A stretch of 64,000 bases of DNA. It comes from Kitasatospora papulosa. Lineage in GTDB: Bacteria > Actinomycetota > Actinomycetes > Streptomycetales > Streptomycetaceae. Numbering within the stretch: position 1 is the first letter of the stretch; every line of letters starts with the position of its first letter. Positions 42,430-52,592 of this stretch are shown here, one piece after another. The notes beneath the pieces were generated by a model that saw only the letters and a program-made list of their open reading frames with translations, was not told where the DNA came from and ran no database searches. The position numbers and the translations under genes were made by a program. The DNA is taken from positions 85,831-149,830 of the forward strand of contig NZ_JNYQ01000016.1 in the NCBI RefSeq assembly GCF_000717245.1. The letters run 5' to 3'.

Positions 42430-43626
42430 GTGACCGGCGCCGACCACCAGCCCTCGCTCCGTACCAGACTCCGCTCGCTGCGCCCCGTCGCCTTCGGGGC
42501 GGACCCGGCGGGAGAACGGATGGAGCGGATCCGCCGCTCGCCCAACTTCGCCGACGGGGTGTTCCAGAATCCGGAGGGGGCCCGGACCAGGCCGTCCGGC
42601 TCCATGCTGGAGTTCGCGAAGGTGTACTTCTCCAAGGAGGAGCGGGCACGCAGGTCACCGCTCGGGACCGTTCCCGTCCACGCCACGACCCTGGCAGATC
42701 TGTCCGCGCCGCCGGCCTCGGGCCTGAGGGTGACATGGCTCGGCCACTCCAGCGTGCTCGTCGAGATCGACGGCCGACGGGTGCTGTTCGACCCGGTCTG
42801 GGGCGACCGGTGCTCGCCGTTCGCCTTCGCAGGGCCCAAGCGGCTGCACCCCGTCCCCCTGCCGCTCACCTCGCTCGGCCCGGTGGACGCCGTCGTGATC
42901 TCCCACGACCACTACGACCACCTTGACCTGCCGACCATCAAGGCCCTGGCGGGGACGGACACGGTCTTCGCGGTGCCCCTCGGTGTGGGCGCCCACCTGG
43001 AGCGATGGGGCGTTCCGACGGACCGGGTCCGCGAGCTCGACTGGAACGAGACCACGCGGATCGCGGGCATCGGCCTGACCGCCACCCCCGCACGTCACTT
43101 CTGCGGCCGTGGACTGCGCAATCAGCAGCACACGCTCTGGGCCTCCTGGGTCGTCACGGGCTCCGAGCACCGGGTCTACCACAGCGGGGACACCGGCTAC
43201 TTCTCCGGCTTCAAGGACATCGGGGCCGCGCACGGCCCCTTCGACGTGACGATGATCCAGGTCGGTGCCTATTCGGAGTACTGGCCGGACATCCACATGA
43301 CGCCGGCCGAGGGCCTGCGCGCACATCTGGACCTCCAGGGCGGCGCGCCGCACGGAGCGTTGCTGCCGATCCACTGGGGCACCTTCAACCTGGCCCCGCA
43401 CCCGTGGTCGGAGCCGGGTGAGTGGATGAAGGACGTCGCCGACGAGGCCGGCCAGGCGGTGGCGCTTCCCCGTCCCGGCGAGCCGTTCGAACCTGCCGGG
43501 AAGCTTCCCTCGGACACCTGGTGGCGTGCCGTGGCGGCGCCCGCCGCGCAGCCGTGGCGTCGCTCCGGAGTCGCGGAGGCACCGCCGGTGCACCAGGAGG
43601 AGGTCGACCTCGCGGGCGAGCGGTGA
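42430..43626 (+). CDS. MBL-fold metallo-hydrolase (NAPE-PLD/UlaG-like)
   Basis: This 398-aa metallo-beta-lactamase-fold protein has VTWLGHSSVLVEIDGRRVLF, the zinc motif ISHDHYDHLD (HxHxDH type), ATPARHFCGRG and the YHSGDTGY segment. Length and layout resemble NAPE-hydrolysing phospholipase D relatives. It likely hydrolyses a phosphodiester or lactone. GTG 42430 has AGGAG about 7 nt upstream. It stands alone, convergent with modC. Confidence 0.88.
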   Translation: MTGADHQPSLRTRLRSLRPVAFGADPAGERMERIRRSPNFADGVFQNPEGARTRPSGSMLEFAKVYFSKEERARRSPLGTVPVHATTLADLSAPPASGLRVTWLGHSSVLVEIDGRRVLFDPVWGDRCSPFAFAGPKRLHPVPLPLTSLGPVDAVVISHDHYDHLDLPTIKALAGTDTVFAVPLGVGAHLERWGVPTDRVRELDWNETTRIAGIGLTATPARHFCGRGLRNQQHTLWASWVVTGSEHRVYHSGDTGYFSGFKDIGAAHGPFDVTMIQVGAYSEYWPDIHMTPAEGLRAHLDLQGGAPHGALLPIHWGTFNLAPHPWSEPGEWMKDVADEAGQAVALPRPGEPFEPAGKLPSDTWWRAVAAPAAQPWRRSGVAEAPPVHQEEVDLAGER

Positions 43627-43695
43627 CGTGAGAGGCGGGTGGTCCCGCGCGGCGGATGCCTCGCGGACCGTCCGGCCGGTCCCCTTCCCGGGCGC

Positions 43696-44825
<1,130 letters not shown>

Positions 44826-44829
<4 letters not shown>

Positions 44830-45677
44830 CCTGCTGTCATCCAACGGTCGCGCAGGCCGGCCAGCACCGCGATGGACACGGCGAGCAGGACCAGGCTGAG
44901 GGCGATGGCCGCCTCGGGGTCGCTCTGCAGCGCCAGGTACACGGCCAGCGGCATGGTCTGGGTACGGCCGGGGAAGTTGCCGGCGAAGGTGATCGTCGCG
45001 CCGAACTCGCCGAGGGCGCGGGCCCAGGCGAGCACGGCGCCGGCCGCGATGCCCGGCGCGATCAGCGGCAGGGTGACCCGGCGGAACGCCGTGAACCGTG
45101 AGGCGCCGAGCGTGGCGGCGGCCTCCTCGAAGCGGGGGTCGGCGGCGCGCAGCGTGCCCTCCACACTGATGACGAGGAACGGCATCGCGACGAAGGCCTC
45201 GGCGATCACGACCCCTGTCGTCGTGAAGGGCAGCGTGATCCCGAACCAGTCGTCCAGCGACTTCCCGATGATGCCGTTGCGGCCGAGAGCCATCAGCAGA
45301 GCCACGCCCCCCACCACGGGTGGCAGCACGAGCGGCAGGGTGACGAGGGCCCGTACGAGGCCGCGGCCGGGGAACTCGACCCGGGCCAGCAGCCAGGCCA
45401 GCGGCACACCGATGACCAGGCTCACCGCGGTGGCGGCCGTGGCGCAGACCAGGGAGAGCCGCAGCGCCTGCCACACCTCGGCACTGGTCAGCAGCTCGGG
45501 CATGCTGCGCCAGGGAGCCCGTACGAGCAGCGCGACCAGCGGGACGATCAGGAAGGCGAGGCCGATCAGCGCCGGCAGCAGCAGCGGAAGCGGCACCCCC
45601 GGACCGCCACGGGTCCGGACGCGCCGCGGCCCGCCCTTGGGAGGGCCGGTCGCGGCGCCGACGTCGAGCTCGGTCAC
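44826..45677 (-). CDS. modB: Molybdate ABC transporter permease
   Basis: This 283-aa protein has about five or six transmembrane helices and the inner-membrane-transport loop EEAAATLGASRFTAFRRVTLPL (EAA motif), followed by GEFGATITFAGNFPGRT, typical of ModB. It is the membrane channel of the molybdate importer. GTG 45677 overlaps the modA stop (GTGA). Confidence 0.93.
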
Positions 45678-46495
45678 GGCTTCAGGAATCCGGCCCCGGT
45701 CAGGACCTTCTGGCCCTGCGCGGACTGCACCAGGGCGATGAACGCCTTGGCGGCTGCGGCGTTCCCGGTGTTCTTGAGCTGGACGATCGGGTAGTCGTTG
45801 ACGGCATCGGCGGACTCGGGGAATTCCACGCCCTCCACCTTGTCACCGGCGGCGTGCACATCGGTCTTGTACACGACGGCGGCGTCCGCCTCCTTGAGCT
45901 CGACCTTGGTCAGAGCGGACTTCACGTCCTGCTCGTACGAGACGGGCGTGAGCTTCAGCCCGCTCGCGTCGAGGGCCTTCTGCGCGGCGGCACCACAGGG
46001 CACCTCCTTGTCGCAGAGGACCACCTTGAGGCCGGGACCGGTGAGGTCCTTCAGCGAGGAGATCGTGTCGGGGTTGCCCGGGAGGGTGGCGATCTCCAGC
46101 TGGTTGCGCACGAAGGTGGCGGGGGTTCCGGACGCGTCCCCCGCATCCGTGACGATCTTCATCGTCTTGGGGCTGGCCGAGGCGAACACATCGGCCGGGG
46201 CCCCGCCGGTGATGCCCGCGGCGAGGGAGTCGCTGCCCCCGAAGCTGAAGGTGACCTTCGTGCCGGGGTGGGCCTTCTCGAACTCCTCGCCCAAGGCCGT
46301 GAAGCTCTCCTTCAGGGAGGCGGCGGCGAACACGGTCACCGTGCCGGACAGCTCGTCCGACGACGAGGCGGAGGAGCCCGACGCCGCCGACGAGGAGTCG
46401 TCCGACGACGAACAGCCGCTCAGGGCCAGCAGGACGGCTGCGCCTGCGCCGGCCACCTGCAGGGCCCGGCCTGTCGGGCGTGCGGTACGGGTCAT
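45674..46495 (-). CDS. modA: Molybdate-binding lipoprotein
   Basis: This 273-aa protein has a lipoprotein signal with lipobox LALSGC28, a Ser-rich linker, and the periplasmic-binding core TVFAAASLKESFTALGEEFE. The SFGGSDSLAAGI and DAAVVYKTDVHAAGDKV segments supply oxyanion ligands. It captures molybdate outside the membrane for ModBC. It is the first gene of modABC and is divergent from the molybdopterin-domain gene. Confidence 0.94.
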   Translation of the reverse strand: MTRTARPTGRALQVAGAGAAVLLALSGCSSSDDSSSAASGSSASSSDELSGTVTVFAAASLKESFTALGEEFEKAHPGTKVTFSFGGSDSLAAGITGGAPADVFASASPKTMKIVTDAGDASGTPATFVRNQLEIATLPGNPDTISSLKDLTGPGLKVVLCDKEVPCGAAAQKALDASGLKLTPVSYEQDVKSALTKVELKEADAAVVYKTDVHAAGDKVEGVEFPESADAVNDYPIVQLKNTGNAAAAKAFIALVQSAQGQKVLTGAGFLKP

Positions 46496-46844
46496 GATGG
46501 GTCGCTCCCTCTTGTCCGGATGGACGTGATCGCCAGTGGTCCTCGCGGACCGGCCACGGGCGTCCCGCCAACACCTGGGCCGCCTGGAGTGGTCCGGCGG
46601 CCCGTCGCGCTCGTGGACCCGTTCCTCCCGCCGTCGACGGTGCGCCGCACGGCGCCGGCGTCGACGGCGGCCCGTGCGGCAGCGTCCCCGGTCCGGCAGG
46701 CGTGCATGCGCTGATCATACTGCCGCAGATAAGAGGGGAAAGTCTCCTGTCGCATTGCATGAGTAAGAGAAGGCAGTGTCTTGGCTCGCATGTGCGTTTG
46801 TACAGACCCCGCGTCCGGGTGCCGTCGTCTCGGAGGTGGTACCT
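46496..46844. other. Divergent intergenic region, modA / molybdopterin-domain gene
   Basis: This 349-bp gap contains no convincing ORF. The A/T-richer part around 46700-46790 is the likely place for the divergent promoters. I could not identify a ModE box or molybdenum-cofactor riboswitch by eye. Confidence 0.4.
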
Positions 46845-47327
46845 GTGGGTCAGTCCCTCGAAGCTGCCGCTACGACGGCCGGCCAGGTGCCGGAACTCGC
46901 CCTCACCGGCGACGTGGCACGTCCGGCCCGGCTGACCGTGCCCGACCTGCTCACCTGGCCGCAGTACGAGACGGACGTCAGCTTCGAGTGCGCGCCCAGC
47001 GGCGTCCAGTACCACCGGTTCACCGGGCCGTTGCCGCACGACGTACTCATGGACGCCGGGCCTCGCTTCACCCCGGCCCGGCGCAAGGACCGCCTGCGCT
47101 TCCTGATCGCCGTGTCCGGCGCGGACGGCCACCACGTCCTCCTGTCCTGGGCCGAGATCGATCCCGACTTCGGGCAGGCCCGGGTGCTGCTCGCGGTCAC
47201 CATCGACGACACGCCGCTCGACCGCGCGGGGCCGCAGCTCGTCCTCCCGCAGGACCGTTGCGGCGCCCGCCACGTCAGCGGCATCGACACCCTTCATGTG
47301 GACGGTGGTTACACCTCGTGGACGTGA
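46845..47327 (+). CDS. Molybdopterin-dependent oxidoreductase domain protein
   Basis: This protein of about 160 aa corresponds to a shortened sulfite-oxidase-type molybdopterin domain: LALTGDVARPARLTVPDLLT, VSFECAPSGVQYHRFTGPLP with a Cys at the usual ligand region, and FLIAVSGADGHHVLLSWAEI. It lacks the dimerisation domain of full enzymes. It may be a small molybdoenzyme or a cofactor-binding protein. GTG 46845 has GGAGG upstream. Placement divergent to modABC fits a molybdenum-related role. Confidence 0.8.
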   Translation: MGQSLEAAATTAGQVPELALTGDVARPARLTVPDLLTWPQYETDVSFECAPSGVQYHRFTGPLPHDVLMDAGPRFTPARRKDRLRFLIAVSGADGHHVLLSWAEIDPDFGQARVLLAVTIDDTPLDRAGPQLVLPQDRCGARHVSGIDTLHVDGGYTSWT

Positions 47328-47421
47328 CCCCGCCCGGTTCGCGCGGAGCTGCGGCGAAGAGGCGACGGCAGGCCGGGTGGGAGGCGCCCGCACATGGATC
47401 GGCCGAGGCCGAACGGCGGGG

Positions 47422-48006
47422 TCAGTTCGTGGAGCCGGGCCCGGGCGGGATGTGCACCGTCATGATCAGGTGGCAGGTCCCGGAGCCCGAGCCGCGATAG
47501 GCGTGGGTGGCGTCACCGTCGAAGGTGGCGGTCTGCCCCGCCTCGACGGAATGCTCCGTGCCGTCGACGACCAGCGTCATCCGGCCCGAGGTGACGCTCA
47601 CGGTCTCCACGACGCCGGCCTGGTGGGGGTGGCTCGGGTACTCCTCGCCCGGTTCCAGTTTCCAGCGCCAGACCTCCACCGGCGCCGGCCCCGAGGTCGT
47701 CAGCATGAGCCGCGCCTCGCTGCCCCGCTCGCCGGCCCACAGCGGCATGACCGCGTCGGCCGACACCACGCGGACGCGGCCCTCGGCCGGCCCCTCCAGC
47801 AGCGCCGACACGGAGATGCCGAGTGTGTCGGCGAGACGTACGAGGGTGGCGAAGTTCGGGTTGCCCTGAGCCTTCTCCAGCCCCACCAGCGCGCCCTTGC
47901 TGACCTTGGCGCGCCGGCCCAACTCGTCCAGCGAGAGCCCCGCCCGTGTGCGCGCGGCCCTGACGTTGCGCGCGAGCGTACGCAGGGCTTCGTCTGCCTC
48001 GGGCAC
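47422..48006 (-). CDS. XRE family regulator with cupin domain
   Basis: This protein of about 194 aa has an N-terminal helix-turn-helix (TRAGLSLDELGRRAKVSKGA, then LVGLEKAQGNPNFATLVRLAD) and a C-terminal cupin with LEPGEEYPSHPHQAGVVETV and the DGDATHAYRG motif. It is divergent from the B3/B4-domain gene and probably represses it and itself. GTG 48006 (VPEADEALRTLARN) is chosen from domain start; the ribosome-binding site is modest. Confidence 0.9.
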   Translation of the reverse strand: MPEADEALRTLARNVRAARTRAGLSLDELGRRAKVSKGALVGLEKAQGNPNFATLVRLADTLGISVSALLEGPAEGRVRVVSADAVMPLWAGERGSEARLMLTTSGPAPVEVWRWKLEPGEEYPSHPHQAGVVETVSVTSGRMTLVVDGTEHSVEAGQTATFDGDATHAYRGSGSGTCHLIMTVHIPPGPGSTN

Positions 48007-48214
48007 TGATCCACCGTCCTCATGTGTGCGGGCGTCTGCCGGTATGCGGAGCGTCGGAGTGGACCACGCGGTCGTTCGGTTGACTCTCCGCGGTCGTTTC
48101 ATTGTACGGTTGAGTCGTTCCGTTGTGGAAATCGTGATTTCCCGACCTCGCACAGGCGGCCCGGACGCAGGGCCGTCGCCCCCGCCCCACGCAGATGGAA
48201 GAGCAGGACACCGC

Positions 48215-48922
48215 ATGACCGTCTTCCGTATCCACCCCGACGTTGCCGACGCCTTCCCCGGCACCCGCATCGCCCTCGTCACCGCGACGGGCCTGCGCGG
48301 ACGTGAGCCCTGGCCCGAGGCCACCGCCGCCCTCGCGCACCTGGAGCGGGATGCGGCCGACGGTGTGTGGCAGCCCGCCGACGAGAGCGACCCCCGCATC
48401 GAGGCATGGCACACGGCCTACCGTTCCTTCGGCACCAACCCCCGCCGCATCCGCCCCAGCGTCGACGCCCTGGGCCGCCGCGTGGCCAAGAAGGGGGCGC
48501 TGCCGCGGATCAACCCGGCCGTGGACTCGTACAACGCGGTTTCTCTCCGCCACGGCCTGCCCGCCGGTGCCTTCGACCGCGCGCACGTCTCCGGCGACGT
48601 CGACATCCGGTACGCCGACGGAAGCGAGCGATTCACCCCGCTCGGTGAACCGGACACCGTGGAGAACCCGAAGCCTGGCGAGATCATCTACGCGGACGCC
48701 CACGGCGTCCTCACTCGGCACTGGAACCACCGCGACGCCCACCGCACCCGCGTCACCGAGGACAGCACCCAGGTCACCTTCGTCCTGGAGACCCTGCACG
48801 CGCACCGCGACGGCCACCTCATCGAGGCAGCGGCGAAGGAACTCCAGGCGCTGCTCCTGCCGCACGCCGACCACTGCACGGTCCGGTACCTCGACCCCGC
48901 CGGTCCCGACGCGGCCGTCTGA
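48215..48922 (+). CDS. B3/B4 tRNA-binding-like domain protein
   Basis: This 235-aa protein is related to the B3/B4 domain of the phenylalanyl-tRNA synthetase beta chain: YRSFGTNPRRIRPSVDALGR, LPRINPAVDSYNAVSLRHGL, and GEIIYADAHGVLTRHWNHRD. Such stand-alone domains may edit mischarged tRNA or bind amino acids. It is divergent from the XRE-cupin regulator, a common pairing that suggests amino-acid-responsive control. Confidence 0.87.
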   Translation: MTVFRIHPDVADAFPGTRIALVTATGLRGREPWPEATAALAHLERDAADGVWQPADESDPRIEAWHTAYRSFGTNPRRIRPSVDALGRRVAKKGALPRINPAVDSYNAVSLRHGLPAGAFDRAHVSGDVDIRYADGSERFTPLGEPDTVENPKPGEIIYADAHGVLTRHWNHRDAHRTRVTEDSTQVTFVLETLHAHRDGHLIEAAAKELQALLLPHADHCTVRYLDPAGPDAAV

Positions 48923-49061
48923 CCACCTCCGGCGCCCACCGTCGTGACCTGCTCCGACGCGGTACGGGGTGGGCCTGCGACGTGAACCCCGGGGCCCGCG
49001 GAGGCCGAGGCCGAGCCGCCGGGAGCCGTCGGGCCCTCGCGGCCGGGGAGTCGCCGGAGCG

Positions 49062-49799
49062 TCAGTGCGAGGCGAGCCAGTCCGCGTAGCGGGTGGGGGC
49101 GAGCGAGGCGTCGTTCCTGCCCGTCAGGACGTCCCCGCGGACGACGGAGAACATTCCCGCGGTGTCGTCGGTGACGACCGTACGGCCGTCCGAGCGGGCC
49201 GCGAGTGTGATCCGGCCGAGTTCGTCCAGCGGGAAGACCTCGGGGCCCGCGATGTTGTGGACACCTCGCAGCGGAGTGCCCATGGCGGCTTCGGCGACCG
49301 CGTCGGCGACCTCCTGGGCGGCGATCGGCTGGAGCGGGGTCTCGGGCAGCCTGACGGTGTCACCGTCGGAGCTCCAGCTCATGATCGCGTCGACGAACTC
49401 CATGAACTGCGTCGCGCGGACGATGGAGTACGGGATGGGCCCCGCCGCGAGAAGTTCTTCCTGGAGCGTCTTGGCGCGGTAGTAGTCCAGTTCGGGTACC
49501 TGGTCCACGCCGACGATGGACAGCGCGACGAAGTGCCCCACCCCCGCCTTCCGGCCGGCGTCCAGCAGATTCCCCATCGACCGTCGGAAGAACTCCGGTG
49601 AGGCCTCGTCGAAGGTCGGGGAGTTCGTCAGGTCGACGATCACGTCGGCCCCGGCGACCGCCTTCTCCACCCCCTCGCCGCTGATGACGTCGACGCCCGT
49701 CGACTTCGCGCAGGGCACGGCCTCGTGTCCGTCGGCGCGCAGCTTCTCGACGACCTTCGATCCGATCAGCCCCGTACCGCCGATCACCGCGAATTTCAT
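49062..49799 (-). CDS. NAD(P)-binding SDR-like oxidoreductase (NmrA/atypical)
   Basis: This 245-aa protein has the Rossmann motif AVIGGTGLIGSKVVEKL and the DLTNSPTF segment. A YYRAK pattern in the place of the SDR YxxxK is followed by YSIVRATQFMEFVDAI. It belongs to the atypical SDR/NmrA-like group that includes oxidoreductases and NADP sensors. Alone on the minus strand; role unknown. Confidence 0.88.
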   Translation of the reverse strand: MKFAVIGGTGLIGSKVVEKLRADGHEAVPCAKSTGVDVISGEGVEKAVAGADVIVDLTNSPTFDEASPEFFRRSMGNLLDAGRKAGVGHFVALSIVGVDQVPELDYYRAKTLQEELLAAGPIPYSIVRATQFMEFVDAIMSWSSDGDTVRLPETPLQPIAAQEVADAVAEAAMGTPLRGVHNIAGPEVFPLDELGRITLAARSDGRTVVTDDTAGMFSVVRGDVLTGRNDASLAPTRYADWLASH

Positions 49800-49952
49800 G
49801 ACTGGCCTCTCCGCCGACGGACGTGCCTGTCCTTCTCGCAGGTCACCGGTCCACTGAAACACGCGGTCCTCCGGGGCGCACACGCTCCGTCGCTGCCTCG
49901 GACGACGAGGACCGCAGCCCGTGGTGGAGACGCCGTGCCGCCGCGCCCGGGC

Positions 49953-50669
49953 TCACTCCGACGCCGTGAAGCGACCCCGCCACAGGTCGCGGAGGAGGGA
50001 GACCTCGGCCATGTGATGGATGAACTCGAGGTTGGCCCCTGCCAGCACCGCGACGAACGGGTCGTCGGAATCGGAGCCGTACGGGTACCGGGAGAAGCCG
50101 ACCGTGTCGAGCTGTTCCTCGGTGACGGTGGCCAGGCTCTCGCGCCAGCGGTCGATCAGGTCCCAGAACCGGTGGAGCGCCACGGAGGCGGAGGGGGAGA
50201 AGTCGACCAGCAGCCTCGGTTCCCGCCGCCGCTCGCCGAAGGTCCACTCCCACTGGCCCGCCAGACAGGAATGCAGGTGTCCGAGCCGCCACGCGATGGT
50301 GGTCACAGGGGTCTCGTCGGGCACCGGCTCACCCCGGTGGGCGAGGACCTGCTCGACCCGCTCGACGCTCACGCTCCAGTCCTCTGCGATCCTGGACACG
50401 GTCATGCCCCCGGCGGCCTGCCGGGCGACCTCCGCGTACTCGGCCGCCGGGATGTCCGGGGCGCCCCTGTCGAGCACCCACTCGCCCGGTCCGTACGCCC
50501 GTGGCGTCGGCGCCTCGCCCCTGCGCCGGATCGACCAGGAACCGGGCACCGGCTCCCACAGGTACTCGTCGTCACCCAGGCCCTTCAGCCGCACCCGGGC
50601 CATCTCCCCGGCCTGGTCGAACTGGCCGAGCAGCAGGCCCAAGCGGTCGGTCCTCGTGCCCTCGGTCAT
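49953..50669 (-). CDS. DinB family protein
   Basis: This 238-aa four-helix-bundle protein has LLLGQFDQAGEMARVRLKGL, WRLGHLHSCLAGQWEW with a metal-binding His, and FIHHMAEVSLLRDLWRG providing the second His pair. An insertion with an HTH-like segment (GGMTVSRIAEDWSVSVERVE) lies between. DinB-like metalloenzymes include thiol-dependent transferases. No neighbour clarifies the role. Confidence 0.87.
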   Translation of the reverse strand: MTEGTRTDRLGLLLGQFDQAGEMARVRLKGLGDDEYLWEPVPGSWSIRRRGEAPTPRAYGPGEWVLDRGAPDIPAAEYAEVARQAAGGMTVSRIAEDWSVSVERVEQVLAHRGEPVPDETPVTTIAWRLGHLHSCLAGQWEWTFGERRREPRLLVDFSPSASVALHRFWDLIDRWRESLATVTEEQLDTVGFSRYPYGSDSDDPFVAVLAGANLEFIHHMAEVSLLRDLWRGRFTASE

Positions 50670-50872
50670 CCCCGGCTCCCCTTGCGTCGCGGCTGCGTCC
50701 CACAGCGCTCCGAGGCAAGCTAACGACTCGGATCCCGGGGCGCGAACCATTTCACCGGTTCACCGGGGCCGAAGGGGAGCGTGGCGCTGTCGGCGCACGC
50801 TCGTGATGGCCCAGCGTTTCGGGTCCCAAATGGCCCTGGGGGGTGGGTAAATGCGGTCGTAGATTCGTATCC

Positions 50873-51373
50873 ATGACCGAGAACACGACCACCTCGTTCC
50901 ACCCTCTTCTCACCCGTCACGCCGATGCGGAGACCTGCGTCGACCCGAGCAGCACCATGCGCCTGCTCGGCGAGGCCGGTGACGCCGACGGAGGGTTCAC
51001 GAGCTACCGCTCGACCTTCGCCGAGGGAGCGGTGGGAGCACCCGCTCATTTCCACACCAGGGCGACGGAGCTGTTCTTCGTACTCGACGGAGCACTGCGG
51101 GTGCTGGTGGGTGAGGAGGTGACCGTCCTGCGGAAGGGCGACTTCCTGGCGGTCCCGCCTCACACCCCGCACGCCTTCGCCGCCGCCCCCGGCCACGCCG
51201 CGGACGTCCTGTTCGTGTTCGACCACGCGATGGACCGCTTCGCGTACCTGCGCCTGCTCGGCCGGGTCATGCGGGGAGAGGCGGATCCGAAGGAGATCGC
51301 CGAGTCCGCCGAGCGGTTCGACAACCACTACGTGGAGAGCGCCGCCTGGCGTGCCGCACTCGACGCCTCCTGA
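50873..51373 (+). CDS. Cupin domain-containing protein
   Basis: This 166-aa protein has cupin motif 1 APAHFHTRATELFFVLDGAL and motif 2 GDFLAVPPHTPHAFAA, giving metal-binding His/Glu residues. The C-terminal helix YLRLLGRVMRGEADPKEIAE is family-typical. Small cupins act as dioxygenases, isomerases or sensors; the substrate is unknown. ATG 50873. Confidence 0.88.
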   Translation: MTENTTTSFHPLLTRHADAETCVDPSSTMRLLGEAGDADGGFTSYRSTFAEGAVGAPAHFHTRATELFFVLDGALRVLVGEEVTVLRKGDFLAVPPHTPHAFAAAPGHAADVLFVFDHAMDRFAYLRLLGRVMRGEADPKEIAESAERFDNHYVESAAWRAALDAS

Positions 51374-51538
51374 ACGAGGGATGTCCGCCTGCGTCCGTGG
51401 GACGCGGCCCGGCCCGGGACCGGGCGCACCGCCGGAAACGGGCCGCGGGCCGGTGAAGGGGAGGGGAATGCGTGTGTCGCCGAGTACCGGGTACTCGGCA
51501 GCGCAAGGCGTAACCGATCACAGAAGGGGTTGTTCTCC

Positions 51539-51982
51539 ATGTCCTCCTCCCTCGTCGAGACCGTCGACATCAAGGCGCCGGTCGCCGTCACCTGGGCTCT
51601 GTGGAGCGACGTGACGCAGTGGCCGAAGTTCCTCAGCCACGTGCGACGCGTGGACCCGATGGACGAGCGCAGGTTCTCCTGGCAGCTGTCCCTGCCCGGC
51701 GCCGACAAGGCCTTCGTCGCGGAGCTCACCGAGGTCGTCCCGCAGGACCGGATCGCCTGGAAGACCATCGAGGGGGTGCATCACGCCGGCGTGGTCACGT
51801 TCCACCGTCTCGACGACACCTCCAGCCGCGTCGCCCTGCAGATCGAGTACGACCCCCACGGATTCGTGGAGCATCTCGGCGCCCTGACCAACCTCGACTC
51901 GGCCCTGGCCAACTACGACCTGGGCGAGTTCCAGAAGCTGGCCGAGGCCACGGTCGCGGGAGACGGGCCGCGCACTACCTGA
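51539..51982 (+). CDS. SRPBCC family protein (polyketide cyclase/START-like)
   Basis: This 147-aa protein has the helix-grip fold start VETVDIKAPVAVTWALWSDV, WPKFLSHVRRVDPMDERRFS and the C-terminal helix ALANYDLGEFQKLAEA. Such proteins bind hydrophobic ligands and may be stress-related. ATG 51539 is about 9 nt from AGAAGGGG; a TTG three codons upstream is less likely. A strong terminator follows. Confidence 0.88.
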   Translation: MSSSLVETVDIKAPVAVTWALWSDVTQWPKFLSHVRRVDPMDERRFSWQLSLPGADKAFVAELTEVVPQDRIAWKTIEGVHHAGVVTFHRLDDTSSRVALQIEYDPHGFVEHLGALTNLDSALANYDLGEFQKLAEATVAGDGPRTT

Positions 51983-52031
51983 ACCAGGACGCGGCCGGTC
52001 CGGACAGCCGCGGGCACGGCCCCGTGGACGA

Positions 52032-52070
52032 TGACCGCCCGTGCGCCTGCAAAGTGCGCACGGGCGGTCA
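52032..52070. terminator. Strong hairpin terminator between convergent genes
   Basis: A 15-bp perfect stem (52032-52046 with 52056-52070) and 9-nt loop lie between the SRPBCC gene and the small membrane protein gene that converges on it. Confidence 0.8.
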
Positions 52071-52096
52071 CGTGTGTCGCGATACGTGACGGGCGG

Positions 52097-52399
52097 TCAG
52101 TGCCGTGACCCTGCCGAGGACTCGGCTCCGCGCGAGGCCGGAGCGTTCGCGTCCGCAGCCCGTTCCAGCCGCGCCTCCTCCCGTGGGGCGGATTCCGCCG
52201 ACGCCCGGCGGCTGGTCCGCAGAGGCGACTGGGTCCATTCGGCGAACCACCAGACGCCGGCCACCACGCAGGACCACAGGAGCCCGCTCCGCACCGCACT
52301 CGGCCACGGTGCTCCCTCCGCCCATCGCTCCACGGCTGTGAGCGCCACCCAGCCACCGAGCAGCACGGTCAGAACTCGTACACGCCTATACCTGAACAT
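52097..52399 (-). CDS. Hypothetical two-helix membrane protein
   Basis: This 100-aa protein has two hydrophobic segments (VLTVLLGGWVALTAVERW; AVRSGLLWSCVVAGVWWFAEW) and a charged C-terminal tail rich in Ser, Arg and Glu. Third-codon GC looks coding and the opposing strand offers nothing better. No family recognised. The ribosome-binding site is weak. It lies divergent to the ABC half-transporter. Confidence 0.5.
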   Translation of the reverse strand: MFRYRRVRVLTVLLGGWVALTAVERWAEGAPWPSAVRSGLLWSCVVAGVWWFAEWTQSPLRTSRRASAESAPREEARLERAADANAPASRGAESSAGSRH

Positions 52400-52592
52400 C
52401 TCGGCCCGCTACCCGGTCCACGCGGGATTACACAGCGTCACCTCGAAAGAGTTGCGGTGCATCACCGGAGAGGTCGCCTTCGAAGCGGCGCGCGGTCGCA
52501 CGGCGCGGCGTCCGCCGGATCCCGGTCCCCGGTCCGTCTCTTCCCGTGGAACGGGGGTTGTCGCGTGGAGCGGAAGCGGATGGGATACCTCC

